Origin: Paenibacillus sp. 1001270B_150601_E10
GTDB lineage: Bacteria > Bacillota > Bacilli > Paenibacillales > Paenibacillaceae
DNA length: 55,766 nucleotides
Assembly: GCF_015558675.1 (NCBI RefSeq)
Contig: NZ_JADMOL010000003.1
Span: forward strand, 147,384-203,149
Direction of reading: 5' to 3'
Shown here: positions 21,281-30,371 of the stretch, piece by piece
How the letters are laid out: every line of letters begins with the position of its first letter
Position numbering within the stretch: the first letter of the stretch is position 1
The notes under the pieces: model-generated
Seen by the model: only the letters and a program-made list of their open reading frames with translations
The model's database searches: none
Told to the model about the DNA's origin: nothing
Translations under genes and position numbers: made by a program

Positions 21281-21522
21281 CTCCCTTAGTTGATCTCATA
21301 TATGGTCCATTACGCATCAACAGAGCGCGTCCCAGCGAACCGCTCTTCGTTCAACCATCAGTCATTATGAACAACGCAACCAGACGTGTCCGAATGCGTC
21401 CAAAAAAATAAGTTGTTTAAAATTCCTTACTCATTATAACCAACAACATGAAAAAAACCTAGCCGCTGACTAGATTTTTAAGCCTAGATCTCATAAATCG
21501 GTTGTGATAGTTCTATTATAGC
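21281..21522 (-). promoter_or_regulatory. ychF promoter and leader with terminator-like hairpin
   Basis: Minus-strand TATAAT at 21515-21520 with ACGACA 18 bases upstream forms a fair sigma-A promoter about 240 bases before ychF. Within the leader, AAAAATCTAG pairs with CTAGGTTTTT (about 21453-21479, one G-U pair, 7-base loop), followed by T residues, which is terminator-like. A third CTAG just upstream could form an alternative stem, so attenuation is possible. No reading frame is supported here. Confidence 0.45.
21503..21522. repeat. Copy 2 of a 20-base exact repeat (also 13729-13748)
   Basis: TGTGATAGTTCTATTATAGC is identical at both places and contains a -10 hexamer on the minus strand in each case, 115-240 bases before a minus-strand gene. 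The flanks differ. Confidence 0.9.
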
Positions 21523-21581
21523 AGATAATGACCCTTATTGTCGTTATTCCGGCTTTGGATCAGCAGGAAATTTCCGCCGCC

Positions 21582-21611
21582 GCATACTTCTTTGGCATTG
21601 GTTCCACACTA
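21582..21611 (+). promoter_or_regulatory. Candidate sigma-G promoter of the 47-codon gene
   Basis: GCATA (21582-21586) fits the -35 GHATR; after 18 bases comes CACACTA (21605-21611), one mismatch from CATNHTA. The start of transcription would lie about 35 bases before the small gene. Short consensus; chance matches are possible. Confidence 0.4.
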
Positions 21612-21653
21612 ACATCGAACACCTAAACATCTATATTGGAAGGATGAGGCTCC

Positions 21654-21797
21654 ATGGAAAATAAAACGCACAAGGGCAATTACAAAGGCACAACCAACAT
21701 GCATGCGAAAAATCAGGATATGGCCTTCGTCAACGATACGGTGGAGCAAGCCAAGACCGCGGTACCGTTCCAACAGCAAAAAAAGAAGACCGACTAA
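21654..21797 (+). CDS. Small hydrophilic protein (47 aa), possibly spore-related
   Basis: 47 codons, ATG with GGAAGGATGAGG just upstream, ending in TAA. The product (MENKTHKGNYKGTTNMHAKN... ending QQQKKKTD) is short, very polar, rich in Lys, Gln, Asn and Thr, with no membrane segment or Cys. It does not match the SASP families I know. Size, composition and a sigma-G-like promoter suggest a minor acid-soluble spore protein, but this is inference. Confidence 0.6.
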   Translation: MENKTHKGNYKGTTNMHAKNQDMAFVNDTVEQAKTAVPFQQQKKKTD

Positions 21798-21866
21798 CCT
21801 TCTTCGTCCGTCAGGCCTGCTTGCTATTCTTTCATTGACAATGCGCTTCGCTTCGACTCCTCCCCG

Positions 21867-23087
21867 TTAACGGAAGTAGTGTAATGGATGAAGCAGATGC
21901 CTCATGCCGTACTTTGAAGCATGGGGCACTTCTATTGCATGCTCGACAATAACCCTCAAGGCTTCACGCACTTCATGATCCTGCTCCTGGAACTCACCTA
22001 TTGCTTCCTCATTACCGAACAAGGACATAAGCATATTATCCGCGACCAGCATAGGACTGTTCCAAGCCCACTGCAAGCATTCCTCGTCAAGCTTAAGCTC
22101 ATTCTGTTCAAATTCAAAGGTTACCATTCTGGATCTCATATCGTGAAACTTCACAGTCTGGTCCAAGCACGCCTGCCACCAAGATGCACGTTCTGGCTTC
22201 TTCCAGTCCTTCTCCTCCATCGCAAAGCGCGCCGCTTGAGCACAACAGGCTGCGGGGGAGCCATCCATCCATGGAAAGTGGAGCTTCTCCATTCTTGGCA
22301 GGGCAACGCCTTTGATCAGTGCGTCCCAATCATGCGGTCTAGGGGTGTTGCCTTCCACAAGACACATGCATACCGCCCGCATCGCCTCATATAAAGGCTC
22401 TGGGTGAGATTGGCCAAAAGCAATCGTAGGCTCATAAGGCTTATGAGCACGTCTTCTTAGATCCGCTAGGGCAAGCAAGCCATTTGCCCGCAACAGCCAA
22501 GAAGGGGTATGAAGCGTCTTATCTAGCAGTGCCTGTTCAATCTCACCGTCCTGACATTGAAGCAGATGCAGCATATAGATCGTCTGAATGGCGGTCTCTT
22601 CTTCCTCTTCCAAAAGCGATAGAAGCTGGGACTTATGCTCCTCTATTGCTGCTCTCCATACACTAAAGCGACAGCTCGACTGTACATGTGGAGCTGCAAA
22701 TACCGGTGCAACGCCAAACAAATGCCGCTCGCCCCATGGGTGAAACTCATGATAAATGGATGGTTGCTCCTTAAAGCTTCGTTGAACGGCTGCAATATCT
22801 TGAATAAGCAAGCCATTCATTCTGCACAGGATCTCCGCCTTTGCAATCGACTTGCCGCGAATAAACAACATGTTAAGCAGCGGTTCAATCAAGTATGTAG
22901 CCTTGCTCTCACGAGCTTCCTCCATCATGAGATCATCAAAGCATGCATGAGCCGCTTCTGCGGATTGTTCTCTTGTTCCATTCTCCATAATGGTAAAGAG
23001 TTCTGGAAGATTCACTGCAAACATATGACCTTCCATAACGATACGATCCGTTATGCCCATTCCTTCAATCCCCCAGCTACGCGCCAT
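21867..23087 (-). CDS. Hypothetical helical-repeat protein
   Basis: 406 residues, no family recognised. The sequence is almost all alpha-helical with repeated Leu/Ala-rich segments (AIQTIYMLHLLQCQDGEIEQALLD; SWLLRANGLLALADLRRRA; EPLYEAMRAVCMCLVEG) compatible with HEAT-like repeats; no signal peptide or membrane helix. The start is uncertain: the ATG at 23087 has no clear ribosome binding site and internal ATGs (MGITDR, MFAVNL) are alternatives. A single-gene unit; function unknown. Confidence 0.7.
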   Translation of the reverse strand: MARSWGIEGMGITDRIVMEGHMFAVNLPELFTIMENGTREQSAEAAHACFDDLMMEEARESKATYLIEPLLNMLFIRGKSIAKAEILCRMNGLLIQDIAAVQRSFKEQPSIYHEFHPWGERHLFGVAPVFAAPHVQSSCRFSVWRAAIEEHKSQLLSLLEEEEETAIQTIYMLHLLQCQDGEIEQALLDKTLHTPSWLLRANGLLALADLRRRAHKPYEPTIAFGQSHPEPLYEAMRAVCMCLVEGNTPRPHDWDALIKGVALPRMEKLHFPWMDGSPAACCAQAARFAMEEKDWKKPERASWWQACLDQTVKFHDMRSRMVTFEFEQNELKLDEECLQWAWNSPMLVADNMLMSLFGNEEAIGEFQEQDHEVREALRVIVEHAIEVPHASKYGMRHLLHPLHYFR

Positions 23088-23238
23088 GCTGGCGTGGTTT
23101 TAATTTCCATTATAATGTCTATGTCCATTGTACGCTATACGATTCAAAAAGTTTTCGCGAGAGCTGTTTCATGCCGCTCTAAAGTGGTGAATAGTAAGTA
23201 GCATGACATTCTCCCCTTTTTCATTGATAAACGAAGAA

Positions 23239-23276
23239 GCAACCCTAGCTGTTACTGACCGGACGGCTAGGGTTGC
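23239..23276. terminator. Perfect 11-bp hairpin, possible second terminator
   Basis: GCAACCCTAGC/GCTAGGGTTGC with a 16-base loop, followed on the minus strand by TTCTTCGTTT. It lies downstream of the symporter terminator and upstream of the 406-residue protein gene. Confidence 0.65.
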
Positions 23277-23320
23277 TTCCGTTTGCAACCATTCCTTTAT
23301 AGCACCCATCATGATAGGAA

Positions 23321-23360
23321 AATGCCTCTCTTAAGCTCTTAATCAGAGCAAGGAGGCATT
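23321..23360 (-). terminator. Terminator of the symporter gene
   Basis: AATGCCTC/GAGGCATT enclosing GCTCT/AGAGC, starting 13 bases after the stop codon and followed by TTTTCC in the minus-strand transcript. Confidence 0.85.
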
Positions 23361-23373
23361 CACCGTTCACCCG

Positions 23374-24729
23374 TTAAATCAGTCCAATCGAGGACAAGAA
23401 GATCAGCACGATGAGAATCGGGGCTAGAAATCTCATTATAAAAGCCCATATCTTTAAGGACTTACGCTTAAGCCCCGTCTCTTCTCCAGCTTGCTTCCAC
23501 ACATAACCTGCAACGAGTGTCACGAATAATCCGCCTAACGGCAGCATGATATTCATCGTGATGAAATCAACCCAGTCAAACAAATTTTTGCCGCCCACCA
23601 GCACATCAGACAAGACACCGCCCGCAGCGAGCGTACAAGGAAGGCCTATGACGTACATGAGTAGAACAATTAGGATAGTTGCTTTCGGACGAGTAAGCTT
23701 CCATTTTCTCATGACAAAGGCAACCGGCACCTCAATGAGAGCAAGACAAGACGTGATCGCAGCTATGGCAAGCAGGATAAAGAACAAACCTCCGAACAAG
23801 CTGCCAAGCGGCATCGAGGCGAATGCGGCAGGCAGTGCTACAAAGACAAGGCCTGGTCCGACATCTGGCTGAATGCCAAAGGTAAAGATCGTCGGGAAAA
23901 TGATCAAGCCGGCGATAAGGGCATACGCCAGATCCCCCGCTCCAACCGCAAGCGTTGCAGCAGGCAGCGATTGATGCTTCTCTACATATGCACCATACGT
24001 AAGCATAGCGCCCATCCCAAGCGATAGCGAGAAGAAGGCAAGACCAAGCGCTGACAAGGCCGATTTGAAGTCAAGCTCTGAAAAGTCCGGGTAAAGAAAA
24101 TAGCGAATCCCTTCTGCTGCCCCGTCGAGCGTAAGCGTTCTGACAAGCATAATGACTAGGATGATCAAAAGACCGGGAATCACAATCTTGTTGAAGCGCT
24201 CAATGCCGCTAGAGATCCCGCGAGCAATAACGAAGCCTGTTATCAGCATCACTACGATCTGCCAAAAGATCGGCGCCATGCTGCCCGTAAATTGATTGAA
24301 GGTCGCTGTGTAATCCGCATTCTCATATAGCGCCCCAGTCAACGATTGGACGGTGTAATGAAGCGTCCATCCAGCAATAGTGCTGTAATAGGTCATAATG
24401 AGAAAGGCTGCCAGGACGCCGATAAACCCGAATACTCCCCACCACTTCTTGTCCGTAACTTTGGCAAAGGAATGAACGGCATCTCCGCGTCCAGCCCTGC
24501 CGATGGCAAGCTCCCCCAAAAGCACAGGAAGACCGACGAGCAGCAAGCAAATCACAAACAGCAGGAAGAAGGCTCCTCCGCCATGAGCGCCTGTCTCATA
24601 GGTGAATTTCCACATGTTACCAAGACCGACCGAGCTTCCGATTGCGGCCAGTATAAAACCAGCAGAACTAAAGCGTTCCGGAGAACCCGATTTGCTGGCT
24701 GATTGCTCCAATGATTTCTGACTAGACAT
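23374..24729 (-). CDS. Sodium:neurotransmitter symporter (NSS/SNF) family transporter
   Basis: 451-residue membrane protein with 11-12 predicted helices. The first helix carries the unwound NSS signature SAGFILAAIGSSVGLGNMWKF, which binds Na+ and substrate, followed by ETGAHGGGAFFLLFVICLLLVG and GELAIGRAG. LGMGAMLTYGAYV is the sixth-helix equivalent. The bacterial members known to me (LeuT, MhsT, TnaT) import amino acids with Na+, so amino acid uptake is likely; the exact substrate cannot be read. Monocistronic, with a terminator directly downstream. Confidence 0.92.
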   Translation of the reverse strand: MSSQKSLEQSASKSGSPERFSSAGFILAAIGSSVGLGNMWKFTYETGAHGGGAFFLLFVICLLLVGLPVLLGELAIGRAGRGDAVHSFAKVTDKKWWGVFGFIGVLAAFLIMTYYSTIAGWTLHYTVQSLTGALYENADYTATFNQFTGSMAPIFWQIVVMLITGFVIARGISSGIERFNKIVIPGLLIILVIMLVRTLTLDGAAEGIRYFLYPDFSELDFKSALSALGLAFFSLSLGMGAMLTYGAYVEKHQSLPAATLAVGAGDLAYALIAGLIIFPTIFTFGIQPDVGPGLVFVALPAAFASMPLGSLFGGLFFILLAIAAITSCLALIEVPVAFVMRKWKLTRPKATILIVLLMYVIGLPCTLAAGGVLSDVLVGGKNLFDWVDFITMNIMLPLGGLFVTLVAGYVWKQAGEETGLKRKSLKIWAFIMRFLAPILIVLIFLSSIGLI

Positions 24730-24870
24730 GTTGTTTTCTTTCCACTCCCCAGTAAATTGGATGTTAAGTTAGGCTTGCTTCTGGCTTGGTGTTTTATAAC
24801 CTTTTCCGCATAAATATAACACCCATTTTAAACAACGAAGGGGTTCGAGTTCCAAGGTAATTTCTTACTG

Positions 24871-26649
24871 CTATTCTCCTTCTGCTGGCGTTACTTGTTC
24901 ATTATCCCCTGAGGTTGTGGATTCCATTTGAAATTGATTGACATACTGCTCAAGGCTGTATACACGCTCATAAAGCTCGTCCATTGTTTGAGAGATCATG
25001 CTCATTGCGTCCAGCTGATCCTGCGTCTTATTCGTCACCTCTCGAATATCTTGAGAGGATTGACTCGCTATTATGGATACCTCTCCAGCCGAGGCTGCTA
25101 CCTCTTCTGATCCTGCACTCAGCTCCTCCGTCGATGCGGATACATTCTCCATCTGCTCCACGATGTGCTTCATCCGCTGTTTGAGCTCCATGAAGGTGTC
25201 TCCTGCGGATACCACTGCCTGCTGTCCCGTAAGGACGTGCGCATGAACATCTTTCATCACTTCAACGGTCTGGTTCGTATCTTGCTGGATTTGCTTGATT
25301 AGCTCTTCAATATGCTGTGTGGAAATATGAGATTGCTCCGCAAGCTTGCGCACTTCATCTGCCACTACACTGAAACCTCGCCCATGCTCGCCAGCTCGTG
25401 CAGCCTCAATGGAAGCATTAATTGCGAGAAGGTTCGTCTGTGAGCTGATGTCCTTGATCATCAATACAATCTTACCGATCGAATCGGAATGGACATGAAG
25501 CTGCCGCACCTTCTCCACAGCGGCCTGAACGGAAGCATTCATCACCTCCATCTCATTCATGGCCTGCTGCATCTGGCCCGTTCCGCTCTCCGTATGGTCA
25601 CTCGCTTCATTAGTGATCTCCATGATGGCGCCTGAGGCATATACAATGTCCTGAATGCCTCTTGCCATTTCCTCCATCGCACGACTCGTTTCTTCCGTGG
25701 CCTGCTGCTGCTTGACCGCACCCTGCTCAGCCTGGTGCATCGTTCGAACCGTTTCCTCTGAAGCAGAGTGGGACTTCACCGTATATTCCGCAATACTGCC
25801 GATCCCATCGATGAGTTGATCGGTAGCGCCTTTCAAGTGCAGGACGAGCTGACGAAGACCTCCCAGCATCTGATTGTAGCTTGTCGAGATTCGCCCCATC
25901 TCATGATGGACAAACCGACGGCTCTCTGCTGTCAAGTCTCCAGCGGCAGCTTGCGCCATTAGTGACCGCAAAGCATCAATCGGCTTTTCAATGGATAGCA
26001 TAATGCCGTAGCACACCCCTGCACTAAGAAGGAGCAGCAAAACATAGAGGATAATAATAATGAAGCGGCGACCGCCTGCATCATTTGTCAGCTTGTCGTG
26101 CATAAGAGAAGCTTGGTCCAAATTATCCTTCTCCAGTTTCTCCATATGGCGAAAGACTACATTTTCAAGCGAGCGGCCTTCCTCATCATACAGCCGTTTA
26201 GCTTTCTGAATATGATTGGATTCCATCGATTCAATTAATCGATCAGCAACGTTCTTAAAGGAGGTCAGCGCTGTTTGCATTTCTTCAAGCTGAGGCTTCT
26301 GATCATGATGCTCCTCCAAAAATTGAGCATAAGTCTTATCCAGTTGATCCATCTGCTTGCGATAATCATCTCGATGCCAGCTGACCGCTGAAGCATCTTC
26401 GGTCTCCAAGATGCGTTCCAAGAACACTGATGCCTGCTTGAAGGATACCATCATCTTCTCTGTAAGCACGACAGACTGCATCTGCTCGTGATAGAGCTCA
26501 TTCAGGCCACCAATGAGCTTCGTGGATTGGATGTAGGACCCTGCTCCCGTAATGGTAAAACCAAAAACCAAAATCAGCATGAGCGTAATAAACTTAGTCT
26601 TAATGGAACGCTGAACCATATAGTCGATTCCCTTATGTATTTGCTTCAT
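24871..26649 (-). CDS. Methyl-accepting chemotaxis protein
   Basis: 592-residue transmembrane chemoreceptor. TM1 near residues 19-38 ([18 protein letters not shown]), an external four-helix-bundle type sensor region of about 150 residues, TM2 near 196-218 ([23 protein letters not shown]), a HAMP domain ([26 protein letters not shown]) and the cytoplasmic signalling domain with the CheA/CheW-binding hairpin tip [24 protein letters not shown] at 26649 fits AAAGGA 8 bases upstream better than the ATG or other starts upstream. Ligand unknown; no che genes nearby. Confidence 0.95.
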   Translation of the reverse strand: MKQIHKGIDYMVQRSIKTKFITLMLILVFGFTITGAGSYIQSTKLIGGLNELYHEQMQSVVLTEKMMVSFKQASVFLERILETEDASAVSWHRDDYRKQMDQLDKTYAQFLEEHHDQKPQLEEMQTALTSFKNVADRLIESMESNHIQKAKRLYDEEGRSLENVVFRHMEKLEKDNLDQASLMHDKLTNDAGGRRFIIIILYVLLLLLSAGVCYGIMLSIEKPIDALRSLMAQAAAGDLTAESRRFVHHEMGRISTSYNQMLGGLRQLVLHLKGATDQLIDGIGSIAEYTVKSHSASEETVRTMHQAEQGAVKQQQATEETSRAMEEMARGIQDIVYASGAIMEITNEASDHTESGTGQMQQAMNEMEVMNASVQAAVEKVRQLHVHSDSIGKIVLMIKDISSQTNLLAINASIEAARAGEHGRGFSVVADEVRKLAEQSHISTQHIEELIKQIQQDTNQTVEVMKDVHAHVLTGQQAVVSAGDTFMELKQRMKHIVEQMENVSASTEELSAGSEEVAASAGEVSIIASQSSQDIREVTNKTQDQLDAMSMISQTMDELYERVYSLEQYVNQFQMESTTSGDNEQVTPAEGE

Positions 26650-26801
26650 ATCCGTCATCCTTTCTATGATGTACACGTTCTAGCTGATAAGCTCAATACC
26701 CGTTTCAGAATGGTATGAACAAACGAGGATATGTCTTACCTCTACACTTTTTGATCTAACTCCTTTCAATATCATCAGGTCTTTTCACAGATTGTGCACC
26801 A

Positions 26802-26831
26802 TTAATCAATGGAATTAATAGGGGGATTCAT
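26802..26831 (-). CDS. Possible 9-codon leader peptide
   Basis: ATG with a strong GGGGAGG 9 bases upstream, encoding MNPPINSID and then TAA, about 150 bases before the chemoreceptor gene. The ribosome binding site can pair imperfectly with the GGGGGATT around the start. It may be chance; listed only because the ribosome binding site is so strong. Confidence 0.2.
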   Translation of the reverse strand: MNPPINSID

Positions 26832-26872
26832 GCAATCAATCCTCCCCTTCTTCAATGCCTATACGGCAAAAA

Positions 26873-26894
26873 GGTGCCAGCTTATGCTGACACC
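26873..26894 (-). terminator. Terminator of the ECF transporter operon
   Basis: GGTGCCAGC/GCTGACACC (one mismatch), TTAT loop, followed by TTTTTGCC in the minus-strand transcript, 43 bases after the T-component stop. Confidence 0.85.
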
Positions 26895-26936
26895 AGACTA
26901 TTCGAAATGATCCTTTTATGCAATGATCTGGATCTT

Positions 26937-27764
26937 TTAATACGGATACCAAAAGCGTCCAAAGCCGCTTAATCTAATCGCTATTGCCGCAACAATGGCT
27001 GCAACACTAAGCAAAGCAATCACATAATCTGCACGACGCCACGTCGTCGAAGAATACCATGTACGCTTCCGATGACGTCCGAAGCCTCTTAGATCCATCG
27101 CATTCGATACCACCTCGATACGGTGGAGGGAGGACTGAACCAATGGGATTGCAATGGAAATAAAGTGCTTCACCCGATCGCCAATGCTTCCTTCTCCCTT
27201 GCCAAAGCCCATGCCTCTCGCCTGCATCGCATTGGAGATATTCCGAAACTCTGCTTGCAAATCGGGCACATAGCGAAATGCGATGTTGAATGCATAAGCT
27301 ATCTTGTATGGAACGCCAATGCGGTTCAAACTGCTCGCAAATCGAGTAGGGTGTGTCGTGAAGATGAACAGCACCGTGATCGGCATGAGCGACATGTATT
27401 TCATCGTTAAGGTCAGCACATAAAAAATCGTCTCCAGCGTAAGAACATTGTAGCCAAGGTCCATGACAACCGTGGTTGTACCTGTCACTTCACTGCCGTA
27501 CGACGGCGTTATCAATAGCGTAAAGATCGAGTTAAACAGATTGAACACGATCATAACCCACACTAACAACCGAATCCGTTTATAAGGAATCTGCGCGGTA
27601 AACAACAAAATAAGACCAGCAAAAAATAACGGAACAAACACTCTTAAGTCTTGGAATAAAAATACAATGACCGTCCATACCGCAAACACGATCAGCTTGG
27701 CCGCTCCGTCCATGCGATGGAACAGCGTGTCCTTGTCCACATACAGCATTCCTGACTTGCTCAT
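26937..27764 (-). CDS. ecfT: ECF transporter transmembrane T component
   Basis: Energy-coupling T subunit, 275 residues with five to six membrane helices. The two cytoplasmic coupling motifs are AMQARGMGF and AMDLRGFG (Ala-Arg-Gly type), which dock on the two ATPase halves. The start overlaps the end of the ATPase gene by four bases. It forms the module S-A(A)-T with the two upstream genes, like ykoE-ykoD-ykoC in B. subtilis. Confidence 0.9.
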   Translation of the reverse strand: MSKSGMLYVDKDTLFHRMDGAAKLIVFAVWTVIVFLFQDLRVFVPLFFAGLILLFTAQIPYKRIRLLVWVMIVFNLFNSIFTLLITPSYGSEVTGTTTVVMDLGYNVLTLETIFYVLTLTMKYMSLMPITVLFIFTTHPTRFASSLNRIGVPYKIAYAFNIAFRYVPDLQAEFRNISNAMQARGMGFGKGEGSIGDRVKHFISIAIPLVQSSLHRIEVVSNAMDLRGFGRHRKRTWYSSTTWRRADYVIALLSVAAIVAAIAIRLSGFGRFWYPY

Positions 27765-29482
27765 GTACGTCTTCCCTTCCTTTCATGCTGAATAAATCGA
27801 CGTACGAAAGCTTCAGGAGCTTGTAGACCTGCTTCCCGCGCAAGAATCCCTAAGGATGTTTCCTTCAGGTTGGCCCGTTGAATCGCCTCTAGATTCGTTA
27901 GCACGGATGAGGTATCCCCTTCTGCAATACAAGTCCCGTCATGCAGCACGAAGGCACGGTCGGTATACTCCAAGGCAAGATGCATGTCATGTGTGATGAA
28001 CATGAACGACATCCCTCTGTCCGCCAAGGACACGATAAAGTCCATAAACTCTGTATAGTGCTTATAATCCTGACCGGCAGTAGGCTCATCCAGAATCATA
28101 AGCTCAGGCTCCATGGCAAGAATGGAAGCAATCGTCACTCGCTTTTTCTGTCCATAGCTTAGAGCCGAGATAGGCCAATTCCGATAACCGTATAAGCCGC
28201 AAATACGCAGCGTGTCCTCCACCTTCGCTCGCACCACATCTTGAGGCATTCCCTTCATGCGAAGGCCAAGGCCGATCTCATCGGCAATCATCTGCTGCGT
28301 AATCATATGATTGGGATTCTGCATCACATAACCGATGTGCTTGCCTCTTCGCCTAATCGACCATTTGTTAATGCGCTCATCACGAAAATAGATTTCGCCA
28401 GCGCTTGGCTTCACGATGCCTGTCAAGAGATGCGAAAGCGTAGACTTGCCTGCACCGTTGTTGCCGAGCAGTGCAATGCGTTCACCTTGACCAATCTCAA
28501 GCGTGATCCCGCGTATGACCTCCTCTTCCCCGTCATAGGAAAAGCGGACATCCTGCATAGAGATCAATGGCGACGGATGAGTATCATCCGTCTTATGATC
28601 AGCGGTATCAAGCCATGTATCGAGCTTGTCCTTGATTGCCATGCGCTGACTTAGTCCTTCTAGTTCAGAAGGACGGTCTTCAGGCTGAAGGTGGACGCCT
28701 GCATATTTAAGAGCCGAAATATAAAGCGGCTCACGAAGGCCGTACTCCTGCATAACGGACGATGACAACAGCTCGTCCGGTGTGCCAATTGCTGCAATTC
28801 GTCCTTCCGACATGACGATAATGCGGTCAATCGGCTGCTCCAGCACATCTTCCACTCGATGCTCTATAATGATCATCGTCTGATTGTGCTGCTGATGGAG
28901 TTCTTCCATCAGCTCCATCGCATGCTTGCCGCTAGCCGGGTCAAGATTCGCGAGCGGCTCATCAAAGAGCAGCACGTCCACGTCCATAGATAGAACGCCT
29001 GCAAGAGATACGCGCTGCTTCTGCCCACCTGATAGATCATGCGGACTATGATCGACAAAGTCCAGCATGTCGACAATCTCCAGCGCAGAGACAACACGCT
29101 CTTTCATCTCAGACGTAGGCATGCATTCGTTTTCATAAGCAAACGCAACATCCTCGCCTACCGACAATCCGATAAACTGCCCGTCTTGATCCTGTAGGAT
29201 CGTGCCGACACTCTGACTAATCTCAAAGATGCTCAGCTCGTCAGGACGCTTGCCCTTCAGTTGATACTCCCCTGTAATCGTTCCTGTATACGTAAATGGA
29301 ATTAGCCCATTGATGCAATGGGCTAGAGTAGACTTGCCGGAACCGCTCGGACCAGCAATCAAGATCTTTTCCCCTGGGAAAAGTTCGAGATTGATGTCCT
29401 TTAACGTGGGCTCCGACAAGCTGCGATATTGGAACGAGAAGTTTTTAAACGAAATAATCGGTTCAGTCATGTTCTTTCTCAT
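27761..29482 (-). CDS. ECF transporter ATPase, two fused ABC cassettes
   Basis: 573 residues with two complete ABC domains in tandem. First: Walker A GPSGSGKST, signature LSGGQKQR, Walker B VLLFDEPLANLD. Second: GNNGAGKST, LSYGQKKR, LMILDEPTAGQD. A single fused A1-A2 subunit is typical of YkoD-like ECF systems. The start may be the ATG at 29482 or the one four codons later (MTEPIISFKNFSF); AGGAGCG is not ideally placed for either. Confidence 0.93.
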   Translation of the reverse strand: MRKNMTEPIISFKNFSFQYRSLSEPTLKDINLELFPGEKILIAGPSGSGKSTLAHCINGLIPFTYTGTITGEYQLKGKRPDELSIFEISQSVGTILQDQDGQFIGLSVGEDVAFAYENECMPTSEMKERVVSALEIVDMLDFVDHSPHDLSGGQKQRVSLAGVLSMDVDVLLFDEPLANLDPASGKHAMELMEELHQQHNQTMIIIEHRVEDVLEQPIDRIIVMSEGRIAAIGTPDELLSSSVMQEYGLREPLYISALKYAGVHLQPEDRPSELEGLSQRMAIKDKLDTWLDTADHKTDDTHPSPLISMQDVRFSYDGEEEVIRGITLEIGQGERIALLGNNGAGKSTLSHLLTGIVKPSAGEIYFRDERINKWSIRRRGKHIGYVMQNPNHMITQQMIADEIGLGLRMKGMPQDVVRAKVEDTLRICGLYGYRNWPISALSYGQKKRVTIASILAMEPELMILDEPTAGQDYKHYTEFMDFIVSLADRGMSFMFITHDMHLALEYTDRAFVLHDGTCIAEGDTSSVLTNLEAIQRANLKETSLGILAREAGLQAPEAFVRRFIQHERKGRRT

Positions 29483-29518
29483 CGCTCCTATCTACTTGCA
29501 GTCCAAACTGTTAACCCT

Positions 29519-30091
29519 TTATTTCAACACTTTCAAATTTGAATTTTTACGATTGCGGCTGATTAACCCCGCCACTGCTGGAACACCAAGCACGAGATGC
29601 ACAACAACGTTAGCTCCTGTTGCCCAAAGGAACTGTGCAAGCATCTTCACTGGCGGCTCTCCATACAAATAAATATCAAGAATACTGGATACGCCATAGC
29701 CAATAGCCATGGCAAGAGAACCTGCGATCCCCAAGAACCACAGATCAGAGCTCTTTGATCGCCCTTCATTTACATTGAACGAAGCCTTCATATACACAAG
29801 ACCCATCCCAAGTCCAGAAAGCGCAGATCCAGCTACCCATGTCCACCAAATCGTACCGCCACCCCAGATGAGGTCGGTAATAATATGTCCGATTGCACCG
29901 CTCAAGAGCCCCACGACAGGACCAAACATCGCACCGAAAATAGTCAGGATCGCGATGGCTGGACGAAGGGCGGTTTGCGTAAATACCGGAATCGAAATGC
30001 TTCCAAGAAGGCCGTATAAGGCCGCGCCGATGCCGATCGCAACGACCGTCTTCGTTGAAAAGTTAATTTTAGAATTAGACATGAACGTCAT
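29519..30091 (-). CDS. ECF transporter S component, UPF0397 type
   Basis: Substrate-binding membrane subunit, 190 residues, about five or six helices. [20 protein letters not shown], then [28 protein letters not shown] and [17 protein letters not shown] match the UPF0397 group of S components, whose ligand I do not know with certainty. No TPP, FMN or cobalamin riboswitch element is visible upstream, so the substrate stays open. 36 bases ahead of the fused ATPase gene. Confidence 0.85.
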   Translation of the reverse strand: MTFMSNSKINFSTKTVVAIGIGAALYGLLGSISIPVFTQTALRPAIAILTIFGAMFGPVVGLLSGAIGHIITDLIWGGGTIWWTWVAGSALSGLGMGLVYMKASFNVNEGRSKSSDLWFLGIAGSLAMAIGYGVSSILDIYLYGEPPVKMLAQFLWATGANVVVHLVLGVPAVAGLISRNRKNSNLKVLK

Positions 30092-30371
30092 CTCCCCCCT
30101 ATAAATCCGAACGTTCTAGCATGGTTAGGATTATAATATACAGATAATATAATCGTTTTTCCATACTATGGATACAGGTTTTATTTTACATATTTACTTA
30201 AAAACAAACGCTTTCTACTATAACTAGTATAAAATCATTGTTTTCATACCTAATTAATGAGGATTTGTCCAAAAAAGAAACTGTTCTAGGAACAGCCTCG
30301 ATCATTTATCCATCCGTAAAATCAAAATGGACCAGTGTCATCTTCATTTTTAATAATGATCTGACCATCGG
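30092..30371 (-). terminator. ECF operon upstream region and fni terminator
   Basis: CTGTTC/GAACAG (30281-30286, 30290-30295) with a 3-base loop, followed by TTTCTTTTTT in the minus-strand transcript, ends the fni transcript. The rest is very AT-rich and presumably carries the ECF operon promoter. An AAGCGTTT stretch near 30222 is only a poor match to a catabolite-response element. Confidence 0.7.

Noticed and set aside
30092..30371. TPP riboswitch expected from similarity to the ykoEDC thiamine transporter
   Set aside because: None of the THI-box conserved segments could be found on the minus strand.
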